The notes: generated from the sequence alone by a model not told the origin. A stretch of DNA of 64,000 bases from Ensifer sesbaniae (GCF_013283665.1 NZ_JABEKU010000002.1:2260060-2324059), one strand, 5' to 3'. Positions 19,042-28,812 are shown, counted from the first letter of the stretch. Numbers and translations are program-made.

Positions 19042-19922
19042 TTGACCCACCTTTCCGCGCGCATGCGCAAGAGGATGTAGATTGCATTGGCAATCGCGGT
19101 CAGCAGGATCATGGCGAAGGCAATGGCGTAGCCCAGATGCGGGTCATTGAGCACGTCGCCGCGAACCTGCGCGAACAGCACGATGGGGGCGATCGAGAGC
19201 GACGAGCCCGTAAGGGCGATGGCGGTGGCAACCGCTCCAAAGGCATTGGCGAAGAGCAGCGCCAGCGTGCCGAGCAGCGAAGGCCAGAGCACCGGCAATG
19301 CCACCATGCGCCAATATTGCAAGCCGCTGGCGCCAAGGCTTTCGGCCGCCTCGCGCCATTCGCGCCGCAACCCTTCCAGGGCGGGGGTGATGATCAGCAC
19401 CATCAACGGGATCTGGAAATAGAGATAGGTAAGCGCCAGGCCCAGAAACGAGACGATGTTGAAGCCGGCCCCGTAGAGATTGATGCCAAACCAATGGCGC
19501 AGCAGCATCGTCACGAAGCCGAGGCGGCCGAGCGTTGCGATGAAGGCGAAGGCGAGCGGCACGCCGGCAAAGTTCGAGGCGACGCCCGAAAAGGTGAGAA
19601 TGGCACCGCGCAGCGGGCGCGGGAGACCACCGAGGGTGATGGCGGCAGCGATCAGGAAGCCGAAAAGACATCCGAGCGCCGCCGTCAGCAGGCTGAGTTC
19701 GATCGAGATCCAGAAGGCCGACCGTATGGAGGGTGACAGAAGTTTGCCAAGGTTCTCCAGCGTCACCTGTCCCTCAGCGTTGCGGAACGCGCCGAGCACG
19801 ATGTTGAGTGTCGGCAGGATGAGGAAGAGCGTGGCGAAGAGGAAGAAGGGAGCAACCCCGAGCCAGCTGAAAACCTGCCGCGGCCGGAACGCCGTCGGCA
19901 GGGATGCGACGCTTGTCGTCAT
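19038..19922 (-). CDS. ABC transporter permease (first subunit)
   Basis: A 294-residue permease with membrane spans beginning VFSWLGVAPFFLFATLFLILPTLNIVLGAF. The coupling loop is EWREAAESLGASGLQYWRMVALPVL. The start at 19922 (MTTSVASLP) has AGGGAC upstream; a longer frame to 20030 would run through the end of the binding-protein gene. Subunit of the same importer. Confidence 0.9.
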   Translation of the reverse strand: MTTSVASLPTAFRPRQVFSWLGVAPFFLFATLFLILPTLNIVLGAFRNAEGQVTLENLGKLLSPSIRSAFWISIELSLLTAALGCLFGFLIAAAITLGGLPRPLRGAILTFSGVASNFAGVPLAFAFIATLGRLGFVTMLLRHWFGINLYGAGFNIVSFLGLALTYLYFQIPLMVLIITPALEGLRREWREAAESLGASGLQYWRMVALPVLWPSLLGTLALLFANAFGAVATAIALTGSSLSIAPIVLFAQVRGDVLNDPHLGYAIAFAMILLTAIANAIYILLRMRAERWVK

Positions 19923-19996
19923 CGGATTTGTCCCTGGAATAAATTGCGCCAAAGCGGGCGAGAGGCTTCGTGCGAGCCTCTCGCCGGCCGAAAGAC

Positions 19997-21115
19997 TTAT
20001 TTCACGTTGGCGCCGACCACCTTGTCCCAACCCTCGACCACAGCGGTCTTGTTGGCGGCAAGTTCGTCGACCGTCGGGAAGATCGCCTTTTCATAGGCTT
20101 CGGCCCGCGGCAGCTTGTCGAGCAGATCCTGCGGGAACTTGCCGGCCTTCAGCATGGCGTTGAAGCGCGCCGGGTGGCAGTAGCCCTTCAGCCAGCCGGT
20201 CTGGCCCTCGTCGGAATAGAGGTATTCCATCCAGAGCTTGGCGGCGTTCGGATGCGGCGCATAGGCCGAGATCGCCTGTACATAGACGCCGGCGACGACA
20301 CCGCTTGCCGGCACGACCACGTCCATCGGCGGATTGCCTTTCAGCGCGTCTCGCCAGGCCAAGAGATTGTAGTCCCAGGCAGCGACGATCGGCGTCTGCC
20401 CCTGTGCGATCGTGCCGGCCTTGCCGAGCACCGGCACGAAGTTGCCGGACTTGTTCAGTTCCGCAAAGAGCTCCAGGCCCTTGCCGCCGGATTCCGTTCC
20501 AGGCTTGGCACCGCGCGAAATACCGGCCGACATCAATGCGAGGATCGCCTGCGCCGAGGACCGCGGGTCGCCGGTCAGCGCCACCGCCCCGGAATATTCC
20601 GACTTCGACAGATCCGACCAGTCGGCCGGTGCGGTCTCAAGCAGGTCCTTGTTCACGCCGAAGGCCATGACGCCGTAATAATCGCCGTACCAATAGCCCT
20701 TATCGTCCTTGATATTGTCGGGGATTTCGTCCCAGGTCGCCACCTTGTATGGCTGAAGCAGGCCCTCTTGCGCGGCAGCCGGCGCGAAGGCCAGGCCGAG
20801 ATCGACGACATCGGGGGCCTGCGACCCCGTATTGCCCTTGTTCGCCCGGATTGCTTCCAGCTCATCGGCCGTACCGGCGTCAGGGTTCAGTTCGTTGACC
20901 TCGATGCCCGGATACTTGGCCTTGAACCCCTCTATGACCTCGCCATAGTTGCACCAGTCGTGCGGCAGAGCGATGACCGTCAGCATGCCTTCCTTCGTGG
21001 CGGCCGTGACCAGCTCTTTGGCGGCTTCAGCGCGCGCGAGACCCGGCAGCGCCGCTGCCAAGGCAAGCGTGGAGACGAAGGCGCGGCTCATTGCGCGCGA
21101 TACAAGCTTCTTCAT
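19997..21115 (-). CDS. Periplasmic solute-binding protein (Fe3+/thiamine/phosphosugar family)
   Basis: A 372-residue binding protein with signal peptide MKKLVSRAMSRAFVSTLALAAALPGLARA. Mature segments AATKEGMLTVIALPHDWCNYGEVIEGFKAKYPGIEV and GYWYGDYYGVMAFGVNKDLLET place it in the family that includes FbpA, PotD-like and AfuA proteins. GGAGG precedes the start at 21115. It is first in the operon with two permeases, an ATPase, a sugar isomerase and a phosphatase. Iron-binding tyrosine pairs typical of FbpA are not obvious, and the two enzymes point to a phosphorylated sugar or polyol, as with AfuA. That is inference. Confidence 0.85.
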   Translation of the reverse strand: MKKLVSRAMSRAFVSTLALAAALPGLARAEAAKELVTAATKEGMLTVIALPHDWCNYGEVIEGFKAKYPGIEVNELNPDAGTADELEAIRANKGNTGSQAPDVVDLGLAFAPAAAQEGLLQPYKVATWDEIPDNIKDDKGYWYGDYYGVMAFGVNKDLLETAPADWSDLSKSEYSGAVALTGDPRSSAQAILALMSAGISRGAKPGTESGGKGLELFAELNKSGNFVPVLGKAGTIAQGQTPIVAAWDYNLLAWRDALKGNPPMDVVVPASGVVAGVYVQAISAYAPHPNAAKLWMEYLYSDEGQTGWLKGYCHPARFNAMLKAGKFPQDLLDKLPRAEAYEKAIFPTVDELAANKTAVVEGWDKVVGANVK

Positions 21116-21270
21116 GAATTCCTCCTGTTGACCGTCAGCGACGGATCGTGGGCGATGGCTGTTTTTTTCCTTGCATCCGGTCGTCGGCACCGCCGCCTGG
21201 CCCGGTTCCCCCGCACCTTGTCTGCGTCCTGCGGGGGCTGCATCGGTGCGTTTTTGTGTAGGGACAGGAT

Positions 21271-21325
21271 GTAACAATTGGACGACGAAGGAACGTCCAT
21301 TATGATGCATTTGACTGTACCAATT
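21271..21325. promoter_or_regulatory. Possible operator elements between the binding protein and the MocR gene
   Basis: GTAACAATT at 21271-21279 recurs as GTACCAATT at 21317-21325. Between them TGGACG (21279-21284) is inverted as CGTCCA (21294-21299). MocR-type regulators bind paired direct repeats near divergent promoters, so these are candidates. The second copy lies within the start of the coding frame if the 21302 start is right. Confidence 0.35.
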
Positions 21326-22843
21326 TTGAAAGACGCATCGATGGTCAAACAACTTGAAGGCCCTATCCTGCCTTTCCTTCGCCTCGACGCCACGATCGCG
21401 CTGCCGAAATTCCGCCAGGTGCAGGACCAATTGCGCGCGGCGATCCTCAAGGGGCACTTGCGCGCCGGAACAAGGCTGCCCGCAAGCCGCATCCTTGCCG
21501 AGGAGTTGGGCCTGTCGCGCCAGACCTTGGTGCGGGTGCTCGAGAACCTGAAGGCGGAGGGCTACCTGGAGGCACGACAGGGAGCCGGCACTTTCGTGTC
21601 GGCCGCCCTGCCCCGCCCATCCGCCAACCGCCGCTTCACCCCAATTCGGCGAGATGCCGCGGAGAGCGCACCGCCGCGCCTGTCGCGTATCGGCGACCTC
21701 TCACGCCTGATGTCGGCCGATATCGGCCAGATGGAAGACAGGCCTTTCCTCCCGAATCGTCCGGCGCTCGACCGGTTTCCTTTCGCCGTCTGGCGCAAAT
21801 GCTGGAATTCGGTGACGCGCGGCGGCAAGGCCGTGGCCTTGGGCTACGGCGACGTTGCGGGCGAACTGGTTCTGCGGCAGAGGATTGCGGAATATCTGGC
21901 CCTGCATCGGCGCGCCCCCTGCGATCCCGAGCAGATCGTCATCACGCCCGGCGGGCATGCAGCCTTCACGCTCGCAGCCCTGGCGCTTGCCGATCCTGGC
22001 GATGGCATCTGGTTCGAGGATCCGGGGCCCGTGACGACCAGCAACCTTTTCCGCACGCTCGGGCTGCGGCTGTGTCCGGCCGATGTCGATGCAGACGGCA
22101 TGGCTGTCGAAAGCGTCATGGCGCGCTATCCCGATGCGCGGCTCGCCTTCGTGATGCCGTCGCGCCAGCACCCGCTCGGCATTACCCTGTCGCTGCCCCG
22201 CCGGCTTGCCCTGCTCGAATGGGCACGGGCAAACGATGCCTGGATCATCGAGGACGATTACGACAGTGAATTCCGTTATGACGGTGCGCCGCTGCCCTCC
22301 ATGCGCTCGATCGACGGCTCCGACCGGGTGATCTACGCGGGCAGTTTCAGCAAGGCGCTCTACCCGGGAATCCGCGTCGGCTATCTCGTCTTGCCGCCGC
22401 AGCTCGTCGGGGCCTTTCGCACGCTTTCGGGGTTGATCCATCGCAGCGTGCCAGTGGAAACCCAGCTCGCCCTTGCCGAGTTCATCGGCGGCGGTCATTT
22501 TGCCAGCCATCTGCGCCGCATGCGCGGCCTTTACGCCGAGCGCCGCGAGGCCTTCATCCAGGCCGGACGAGAGACCCTCGCCGGACTCGCCCGCATCGAC
22601 TGCTCCGAAAGCGGGCTCAACGCGCTCGCCTGGCTGGAGGGGGGCCGGGAGGACCAGGCCCCGCACCGCGCGGCGCTCGATGCGGGGCTGCAATGTTATC
22701 CGCTGTCCGACTATACGATCGCGTCACCCCAGCCCGGGGCGCTCATTCTCGGTTATGCCGGCGTTCCGGCGGATCGGATGAGACCTCTTCTTCTTCGGCT
22801 GGCCGAGGCGATCGCCCGAAAGGAAGGCCACATCGGGAGATGA
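21302..22843 (+). CDS. MocR/PdxR-family regulator (GntR HTH fused to aminotransferase-like domain)
   Basis: About 513 residues. A GntR winged helix lies near the N-terminus (KFRQVQDQLRAAILKGHLRAGTRLPASRILAEELGLSRQTLVRVLENLKAEGYLEARQGAGTFV). A fold-type-I aminotransferase-like domain follows, with EDDYDSEFRYDG and the PLP-lysine motif GSFSKALYPGIRVGY. Such proteins bind PLP or an amino compound as effector. The start is uncertain: ATG at 21302 (AAGGA upstream), TTG at 21278 or ATG at 21341. It is divergent from the ABC/sugar operon, its probable target. An amino-sugar or amino-linked effector would fit. Confidence 0.88.
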   Translation: MMHLTVPILKDASMVKQLEGPILPFLRLDATIALPKFRQVQDQLRAAILKGHLRAGTRLPASRILAEELGLSRQTLVRVLENLKAEGYLEARQGAGTFVSAALPRPSANRRFTPIRRDAAESAPPRLSRIGDLSRLMSADIGQMEDRPFLPNRPALDRFPFAVWRKCWNSVTRGGKAVALGYGDVAGELVLRQRIAEYLALHRRAPCDPEQIVITPGGHAAFTLAALALADPGDGIWFEDPGPVTTSNLFRTLGLRLCPADVDADGMAVESVMARYPDARLAFVMPSRQHPLGITLSLPRRLALLEWARANDAWIIEDDYDSEFRYDGAPLPSMRSIDGSDRVIYAGSFSKALYPGIRVGYLVLPPQLVGAFRTLSGLIHRSVPVETQLALAEFIGGGHFASHLRRMRGLYAERREAFIQAGRETLAGLARIDCSESGLNALAWLEGGREDQAPHRAALDAGLQCYPLSDYTIASPQPGALILGYAGVPADRMRPLLLRLAEAIARKEGHIGR

Positions 22844-22869
22844 GGCGGTTGAGGAGCCTCTCGACCGCC
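22844..22869 (+). terminator. Hairpin terminator after the MocR gene
   Basis: GGCGGTTGAG (22844-22853) pairs with CTCGACCGCC (22860-22869) through ten pairs with one G-T wobble and a 6-base loop, directly after the stop codon. No strong U-run follows. Confidence 0.55.
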
Positions 22870-22964
22870 AAAGCCCATTCGTTCGGCTCTTGCCTATCGC
22901 CGCGAGCTCGCCGGGCCACCACATAACCGATACCCCGCAACATGCCGCACCGCCTTCTCTAACG

Positions 22965-24650
22965 TCATTGTCGGACGGCGCGGAGCGGCTTGCCGCTGCG
23001 CTGCGTTACGCCGACACCCGGTGCAACACCGACTTCGGCATTGGAGGCCGCGAGCAGCGGTTTGCCGCGCACCATGTCGGAGGCCCGCTCGGCCAGCATG
23101 ATCGTCGGCGCGTTTAGATTGGCGTTCGGCTCGGACGGAAAGACGGAACTGTCGATGACCCGCAAACCTTCGATGCCGCGCACCTTGAGCTCGCTATCGA
23201 CGACCGCCATTCCATCCTCGCCCATCCGGCAGGAGCCGCAGGGGTGATAGGTGCTCTCCATGGTCTCACGCACCCAGGCGTCGATCTCGTCATTCGTGCG
23301 AACATTCGCCCCTGGGGCGATCTCCTCGCCCCGGAAACGGTCGAAGGCCGGCTGGGCGATGATCTCGCGCGTCAGCCGCAGGCAGCGGCGGAACCCTTCG
23401 CGGTCCTCTTCGCGGTCGAGGTAGTTGAAGAGGATGTCCGGCTGCTCATGGGCCTCGGGAGAGCGTAGCCGCACATAGCCCCGACTCTTCGGCTTGTTCG
23501 GTCCGGTCAGCACCATGAAGCCATGGCCATCGAGCGGCTTCTTGCCGTCGTAGCGCATCGCCGCCGGCAGGAAGTGGAACTGAACATCAGGCCACTGAAG
23601 CGATGCGTCGGAACGAATGAAGCCGCCGCTTTCGAAGTGGTTCGAGACCGAGAGCCCCTTCTTGAGCAACAGCCATTCGGCGCCGATCAGGGCCTTGCTC
23701 AAAAGTCCCATCTTGCCATTGAGCGTGATCGGCTCCTTGCAGGCATATTGGATATAGACCTCGGAATGATCCTGCAGGTTTTCCCCGACACCCGGCAGAT
23801 CGTGCAGCACCGCGACGCCCGCCTGTTGCAGAACCGACGCCGGGCCAATGCCGGAGCGCTGCAACAGGTGGGGCGATCCGATCGGCCCGGAGGAGATGAG
23901 CACTTCGCGGTTCGCCCGTGCAACAACACGTTCGCCAGCAAGTTCGTACTCGACGCCGACGGTGCGCTTGCCTTCGAGCAATACCCTTCGTGTCATGGCA
24001 TGCGTGACCACGGTGAGGTTCGGCCGGTCCATCGCCGGCTTCAGATAGGCATTGGCCGTCGACCAGCGCACGCCGTTCTTCACGGTCATGTGCATCGGCC
24101 CGAAGCCTTCCTGCATGTATCCGTTCGGATCGTCGGTGGCGATGTAGCCCGCCTCGCGGCCGGCATCGACGAAGGCGCGGTAGAGCGGGTTTTTCATCTT
24201 GTTGCCGGCATTGGTCGCAAGCGGCCCGGCGGCACCGCGATAGCTGTCGCCGCCGTCCTGCCAGCTTTCGGCCCGCTGAAAATAGGGCAGGCAATTGGCG
24301 TAGCGCCAGCCCCGCGCCCCCAGTTCCTCCCACTCGTCGAAGTCCCGAGCATGGCCACGCATGTAGACGAGACCGTTAATCGACGACGAGCCGCCGATGA
24401 CCTTGCCGCGCGGGCAATGCACCCGGCGGCCGTCGAGACCGGGTTCCGGCAGGGTCATGTATTTCCAGTTGTACTTCGTTCCGTTCATCGGAATGGATAG
24501 CGCCGTCGGCATCTGGATGAAGATCGACTTGTCGCTGCCGCCGAATTCAAGCACGAGTACCCTGGTGGACGGATCCTCCGACAGGCGGTTGGCAAGTACG
24601 CACCCGGCCGACCCTGCGCCGATGATGATGTAATCGTATGTGTCGCTCAT
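22965..24650 (-). CDS. GMC-family oxidoreductase (choline dehydrogenase-like)
   Basis: A 561-residue FAD enzyme. The dinucleotide motif GAGSAG is at 11-16, the GMC signature [21 protein letters not shown] follows, then [15 protein letters not shown] (signature 2), the C-terminal catalytic His in [12 protein letters not shown] and the Asn in [15 protein letters not shown]. It oxidises an alcohol to an aldehyde. It resembles BetA in length and motifs, but no betB or betI is adjacent. It starts 17 bp after an NCS1 transporter in a seven-gene operon with a ureohydrolase, so a hydroxylated amine or amide is a likelier substrate than choline. The start at 24650 has GGAGA upstream. Confidence 0.88.
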   Translation of the reverse strand: MSDTYDYIIIGAGSAGCVLANRLSEDPSTRVLVLEFGGSDKSIFIQMPTALSIPMNGTKYNWKYMTLPEPGLDGRRVHCPRGKVIGGSSSINGLVYMRGHARDFDEWEELGARGWRYANCLPYFQRAESWQDGGDSYRGAAGPLATNAGNKMKNPLYRAFVDAGREAGYIATDDPNGYMQEGFGPMHMTVKNGVRWSTANAYLKPAMDRPNLTVVTHAMTRRVLLEGKRTVGVEYELAGERVVARANREVLISSGPIGSPHLLQRSGIGPASVLQQAGVAVLHDLPGVGENLQDHSEVYIQYACKEPITLNGKMGLLSKALIGAEWLLLKKGLSVSNHFESGGFIRSDASLQWPDVQFHFLPAAMRYDGKKPLDGHGFMVLTGPNKPKSRGYVRLRSPEAHEQPDILFNYLDREEDREGFRRCLRLTREIIAQPAFDRFRGEEIAPGANVRTNDEIDAWVRETMESTYHPCGSCRMGEDGMAVVDSELKVRGIEGLRVIDSSVFPSEPNANLNAPTIMLAERASDMVRGKPLLAASNAEVGVAPGVGVTQRSGKPLRAVRQ

Positions 24651-24667
24651 GGCGATCTTCTCCGGTG

Positions 24668-26131
24668 TTATGGGTATTGGCCCCAGCCACGGCCGCGGGC
24701 GAAGAGCCGGGTCAGCACGTAGTGCGCGGCACCTGCGGCAAGGCAGGACGGCACGGAAGCGGTCAGGTATTTGAAGGCCGGCAGGCTCGCGAGCGTCTGC
24801 GGGTTGAAGACGGCGACATAGACGATGAAGCCGACCGCAAGAGCGAAGAGCCCGATGGGATTGAAGCCCGCCCAGAAGCGGTAAGGTCCGTTTTCCTGCG
24901 GCCCGTGCAGGCTGCGCATGTCGAGCTTCTGGCCACGCAGGAAGAAATAATCGGCGATGCCGATGCCGGCGAGTGCGGAATTCAGCGCCGAGGTCCATAC
25001 CAGGAAGATGAAGAAGCCGTCGTACATCTGCGGGTAGAAGATCACGAGTCCGAACGGGATGAGGCAGAAGAGGAACAGGATCGTGCCCCAGGAAATCGCG
25101 CGCACCGACACCGTGCCGACCTGCCTGAGGCCGACAATGGACGTGTAGAGGATGTTCGCCATCGAGGTCATGTTGGCGAAAGCGACAAAGAGCAGCGCCA
25201 CGATGCCGATCATCGGGCCGGCGATCTTCGTCATCCAGATGGTCGGATCGCTTTCACCGAGCGCAACCGCCGCAAGCAGACCGACGATTTCGCCAAGTGC
25301 AGCCGCACCGAAGATGCCGAGAATGTTTGGCCAGAAGGCGGTGCGCTCGTTCTTCGTCAGCCGCGCCAGGTTGCCGATATAGGGCCACCAGGAGAAGCCG
25401 GCGGCGAGATTGACCTCGACTGCGACGACGAAGTTCAGCGTCTTGTCCTCGAAGGGCGGAGCGAGCGCGGGAAGTGCCAGAAGCTCGCCGATCGAATGGT
25501 GGCTGAGGATGAGGTAGAGCATAGCCACCATCAGCAGCACCAGCGCCGGCGACACGACCATGTTGAAGAACTTGATCGAGGTCGGCCCCTTGGCGACGAT
25601 GAACCAGGTGAGAAGGATGGCGCCGATGGCGGCGACGATCATCTTGGCGCCGGTCGGATTGGCGGCTTCTCCGGAGCTCAGCGCCATAAGGCCGTCGATC
25701 GAGCGGCCGAACATCATCGCGAGGACCGCGAGCCAACCCATGGTCAGCACGACCACGGCAAGCACATAGACGACGCGGCTGCCGTTGTAGCCGAATTGGC
25801 TGCGCAGCGCGACGAATTGCTCGACACCATAGCGGCCCGACATGGGCGTCGTGGCGAGCGCCGTCAGAATGACGCCGACGATGTTGCCGATGACGATGGC
25901 GGCGATGCCTTCCTTCGGCCCGACGAAAAGACCGACGGAGCCGCCGATCAGGAAGGCCCAGGTGGCAATCGCCAACGCGGAGTTGGCATAGGTGAATTCC
26001 CAAAAGCCCCAGAGCCTTTCGGATGGCAGCAGCGGCGCATCGCCGCGCTCGGCGGCGGCGCGGTTGCGCGCCGCCTCTGCCTGTTCGGTTTCGACGGATG
26101 CCAGCCGGCCCAGTGCGACGTGATCGGTCAT
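24668..26131 (-). CDS. NCS1-family nucleobase/hydantoin-type cation symporter
   Basis: A 487-residue transporter with about twelve membrane spans and the NCS1 N-terminal pattern ([38 protein letters not shown]). The family carries cytosine, uracil, allantoin, hydantoins, thiamine and similar compounds with Na+ or H+. Its gene is separated by 1 bp from a 56-residue single-span membrane protein upstream and by 17 bp from the GMC oxidoreductase downstream. The operon enzymes suggest a nitrogen-rich substrate (guanidino, amide or cyclic imide), but the sequence alone does not fix it. Confidence 0.85.
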   Translation of the reverse strand: MTDHVALGRLASVETEQAEAARNRAAAERGDAPLLPSERLWGFWEFTYANSALAIATWAFLIGGSVGLFVGPKEGIAAIVIGNIVGVILTALATTPMSGRYGVEQFVALRSQFGYNGSRVVYVLAVVVLTMGWLAVLAMMFGRSIDGLMALSSGEAANPTGAKMIVAAIGAILLTWFIVAKGPTSIKFFNMVVSPALVLLMVAMLYLILSHHSIGELLALPALAPPFEDKTLNFVVAVEVNLAAGFSWWPYIGNLARLTKNERTAFWPNILGIFGAAALGEIVGLLAAVALGESDPTIWMTKIAGPMIGIVALLFVAFANMTSMANILYTSIVGLRQVGTVSVRAISWGTILFLFCLIPFGLVIFYPQMYDGFFIFLVWTSALNSALAGIGIADYFFLRGQKLDMRSLHGPQENGPYRFWAGFNPIGLFALAVGFIVYVAVFNPQTLASLPAFKYLTASVPSCLAAGAAHYVLTRLFARGRGWGQYP

Positions 26132-26132
26132 C

Positions 26133-26303
26133 TCACGCCCCCCAGAACCAGAAGCCGACGACCAGCACCAGCGTCAGCACGGTCATGCCGGTGTAGTCGA
26201 GCTTGGTCATCGTGCCCTCGAAGCGGTCTCCAGCCTCGATGTCCTCATAGATGCGGGCGCGCCGAGACAGTTCGCTCTGCCAGGCGATATCGTTGTGTTC
26301 CAT
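26133..26303 (-). CDS. 56-residue single-span membrane protein paired with the NCS1 transporter
   Basis: The frame MEHNDIAWQSELSRRARIYE... ends in one hydrophobic helix, YTGMTVLTLVLVVGFWFWGA, at about 37-56. Arg/Glu-rich residues precede it, so N-in topology is likely. GGGGA lies before the ATG at 26303. It stops one base before the NCS1 start, so the two are almost certainly translated together. It is too short for routine callers. I do not recognise a named family. A small accessory subunit of the transporter is the simplest idea. Confidence 0.7.
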   Translation of the reverse strand: MEHNDIAWQSELSRRARIYEDIEAGDRFEGTMTKLDYTGMTVLTLVLVVGFWFWGA

Positions 26304-26380
26304 TGTCGTTCCCCTTTTCGCGTCGCGCCTTTGGCGTCTTTCCCGCGAAGACAGTCGCGGCTCCATCAGCCGCCGATCTT

Positions 26381-26403
26381 CGGAAGCGGCGAACCCGCTT
26401 CCG
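26381..26403 (-). terminator. Intra-operon hairpin after the CE4 hydrolase
   Basis: CGGAAGCGG and CCGCTTCCG form a perfect 9-bp stem with a 5-base loop, ending 2 bases before the stop codon of the 26405 gene. No U-run follows on the transcribed strand, so it is better read as a partial terminator or mRNA-stability element within the operon. Confidence 0.5.
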
Positions 26404-26404
26404 G

Positions 26405-27295
26405 CTACCGAACCCGCACGGGCTCGGAATAGAAGGGCAGCCGGTCGATCCTCGGCGACCAGCTGCCATTTTCGACAACGCGCCGCACATGGGCGGCAAT
26501 CTCCTCCATCGGCGCGAACCAGACGTCGCCGCGTGTGAGAACCCGTTCGAGAAAGCGGTGCACCACCTCCCAGCGGGCCAGACGGCCGGTGGCAAACGGA
26601 TGGACGACCGGCACCCAGAGTGCGCCATGGCGATAGGCGGCCTCGAACTCCTGCGCAAAGGCGGCAAAGCCCTGTTCCGGCGCCCGGATCGGCATCATGT
26701 AGTCGAGGTCCATCGACTGGACGTATTGCGGCCAATCGTCGAGACCCCAGTGCGAGGGAAGTTCGACGAGGCGCCCGGCATCGCACTCGAGGAGGTAGGG
26801 AATATCGTCGCCCATCAGCGAGGCGTCGTACTCAAAGCCACGCGACACCAGGAGATCGGCAGAGCGATGGGAGAAATTGTAGAGCGGTGCCCGCCAGCCA
26901 CGCGGCCGCTTGCCGCTCGCTTTCAAGATCACTTCGATGCCACGATCCAGACAGTAAGCCTCTTCGTCATCGGAAAGCTCGCGCGGGTGTTCGTGCAGGA
27001 AGCCGTGGTGAGCAAGCTCGTGACCGCCTTCGAGGATGTCCTCGATCGCTTGCGGATATTGCTCGATGCACCAGGCAGGAACGAAGAACGTCTGTTTGAT
27101 GCCAAGTTGCCGGTAGCTCTCGACGATGCGCGGGATCGCCACCTTCGGCCCGTATTGCAGCATCGAAATCGCCGAGACGCGGCTGTGGCCATCCTCGGGA
27201 TGGGCGATATGGATGAGGCTGTCGGCATCCATGTCGAAGGTGATAGAGGCGGCGCACTTCGCGCCATTCGGCCAGGGGATGGGGTTGCGGATCAT
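26405..27295 (-). CDS. CE4/NodB-fold polysaccharide deacetylase-like amidohydrolase
   Basis: A 296-residue metal-dependent deacetylase fold. Motif 1 is SITFDMDADS (Asp-Asp), motif 2 is GGHELAHHGFLHEHP (His-x3-His type), then RGWRAPLYNFS. Despite the family name, proteins of this length and motif style include PuuE-type allantoinases and cyclic-imide hydrolases. It has no signal peptide, so it acts in the cytoplasm on a small molecule rather than on a wall polymer. It overlaps the upstream SDR stop by ATGA. Location between a ureohydrolase set and an NCS1 transporter supports amide or imide ring opening. Confidence 0.8.
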   Translation of the reverse strand: MIRNPIPWPNGAKCAASITFDMDADSLIHIAHPEDGHSRVSAISMLQYGPKVAIPRIVESYRQLGIKQTFFVPAWCIEQYPQAIEDILEGGHELAHHGFLHEHPRELSDDEEAYCLDRGIEVILKASGKRPRGWRAPLYNFSHRSADLLVSRGFEYDASLMGDDIPYLLECDAGRLVELPSHWGLDDWPQYVQSMDLDYMMPIRAPEQGFAAFAQEFEAAYRHGALWVPVVHPFATGRLARWEVVHRFLERVLTRGDVWFAPMEEIAAHVRRVVENGSWSPRIDRLPFYSEPVRVR

Positions 27296-28029
27296 GGCAT
27301 GATGCTCCCGCCGTTGCTGCCGATCCCCTGACCGGTGAAGTAGCGTCCTGCGGACCCGGCAAGGAACAGCGCGAGTTCACCGATTTCCTCCGGCTTGCCG
27401 AAGCGGGCAAGCGGGATCGCCAACTCCCGAGCACGCCATTCCGCGCTCATATGGGCGGCACCCAGCATCTCCGTATCGATCGGACCTGGGCAGATGGCGT
27501 TGACGAGGACGCGTGGCGCGAACTCCTTCGCCCAGGAGCGCACCAGGCCGAGCACGCCGTGCTTCGAGGCGACATAGGGCGAGAATGTCTCACGGCCGTA
27601 ATAGGCCATGTCGGAGGCGACCATGATCAGCCGGGCCGGCGCCTCGGCCGTTCCGTTCATCAGCCCCAGCGCCATTTTGCCGACGAGGAAGCTGCCGCGC
27701 AGATTGATGGCAATCACCCGATCGAAATCGGCAACCGGCGTTTCGAGCAGCGGCGCCTCGTGGATGACGCCGGCGCAGTGAACGACGACATCCAGTCCAC
27801 CGAAGGTCTGCCGCAGCGCCTCGCCGACGGCGGCGACGGCGCCTTCGTCAGAAACATCGCAGGCGAGTGTGAGCGCCTCGGCCGCCCCGGCCCGTGCGGC
27901 CGCCGCCGCGGTCTCCTCAGGTTTGCGGATGTCGGCAAGCGCGACGCGTGCGCCGGACGCAGCGAAAGCCAGCGCACATGCGGCGCCGATGCCACGATAG
28001 GCGCCGGTGATGAGAACACGCGTGCTCAT
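27292..28029 (-). CDS. Short-chain dehydrogenase/reductase (SDR)
   Basis: A 245-residue SDR: cofactor motif ITGAYRGIGAACALA (TGxxxGxG), then VALADIRKP, whose Asp suggests NAD(H) preference, and the active-site YVASK. It overlaps both neighbours by 4 bp, linking it translationally to the second SDR upstream and the CE4 enzyme downstream. It probably oxidises or reduces an alcohol intermediate of the operon's pathway; substrate unknown. Confidence 0.88.
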   Translation of the reverse strand: MSTRVLITGAYRGIGAACALAFAASGARVALADIRKPEETAAAAARAGAAEALTLACDVSDEGAVAAVGEALRQTFGGLDVVVHCAGVIHEAPLLETPVADFDRVIAINLRGSFLVGKMALGLMNGTAEAPARLIMVASDMAYYGRETFSPYVASKHGVLGLVRSWAKEFAPRVLVNAICPGPIDTEMLGAAHMSAEWRARELAIPLARFGKPEEIGELALFLAGSAGRYFTGQGIGSNGGSIMP

Positions 28030-28808
28030 GCCATCACCTCGCCGCGGTCGAGCATCAGTGCCTGGCCCGTCATATCCTTGGCGCCGTCAGAGGCGAGGAA
28101 GAGATAGGGAGCAGCCAGGTCCTCCGGCTCGAGCAGCCCCGGCAGAACCTGCGCGCCGACGATCTCGGCCAGGAGATCTTCTTCGCTGCGCCCGGTGCGC
28201 AACGACATGTTCCTGAGCGACAACATCGCTGCCTCGGTGCGCACCCAGCCCGGACAGACGGCGTTGACGCGGATCCCCTTGCCGGCGAGTTCCTTCGCCA
28301 TCACGCGGGTAAAGCCGAGGTTGGCATGCTTGGAGGCGATATAGGCCGAGAATTCCGGCACCGCGACCCGGCTCCAGATCGACGCGGTGACGACAATGCG
28401 GCCGCCGGCCGCCATATGCGGCACCGCGTGGCGGGTGACGTAGAAGGTGCCGTTGGTGTTGATATCGGTGATGCGGCGGAACGTGTCCTCGACGGCATCA
28501 CCTTCTTCGGTGAGTGGCGTGATGCGCTCCAGCCCGGCATTGTTGACGAGAACGTCGATCCGCCCAAGCGGCGCAAGTATTGCCTTCACCGCGGCGCTGT
28601 CGGTGATGTCGCATTCGAGCGCCGCGATCCTGCGGCCGAAACGAGCCGACATTTCGCGGGCTGCCGCATGGATGCCGGCGCCGGAGGAGAGGATCGTCAC
28701 CTCGGCTCCGGCAGCGGCAAACCCCTCGGCCACGGCGCGGCCGATGCCGCGGCTTGCGCCGGTCACCAGCACGTGTTCGCCGGAAAAATCGTAACGGATG
28801 CGCCCCAT
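28026..28808 (-). CDS. Short-chain dehydrogenase/reductase (SDR)
   Basis: A 260-residue SDR with VTGASRGIGRAVAEG, NNAG (VLVNNAGLERI) and active-site YIASK. It follows the ureohydrolase by 4 bp and overlaps the next SDR by ATGA. Two SDRs plus a GMC enzyme in one operon imply consecutive alcohol/carbonyl steps. Substrate unknown. Confidence 0.88.
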   Translation of the reverse strand: MGRIRYDFSGEHVLVTGASRGIGRAVAEGFAAAGAEVTILSSGAGIHAAAREMSARFGRRIAALECDITDSAAVKAILAPLGRIDVLVNNAGLERITPLTEEGDAVEDTFRRITDINTNGTFYVTRHAVPHMAAGGRIVVTASIWSRVAVPEFSAYIASKHANLGFTRVMAKELAGKGIRVNAVCPGWVRTEAAMLSLRNMSLRTGRSEEDLLAEIVGAQVLPGLLEPEDLAAPYLFLASDGAKDMTGQALMLDRGEVMA

Positions 28809-28812
28809 GGTC

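Noticed and set aside
22965..24650. betA (choline dehydrogenase) as a firm name
   Set aside because: Motifs and length fit, but no betaine-aldehyde dehydrogenase or BetI is near, and the operon context points to another alcohol.
24638..27331. 897-codon open frame on the plus strand
   Set aside because: It lies antisense to the NCS1, small membrane protein and CE4 genes, has Arg/Asp/His-rich composition without any family motif, and is explained by high-GC codon bias.
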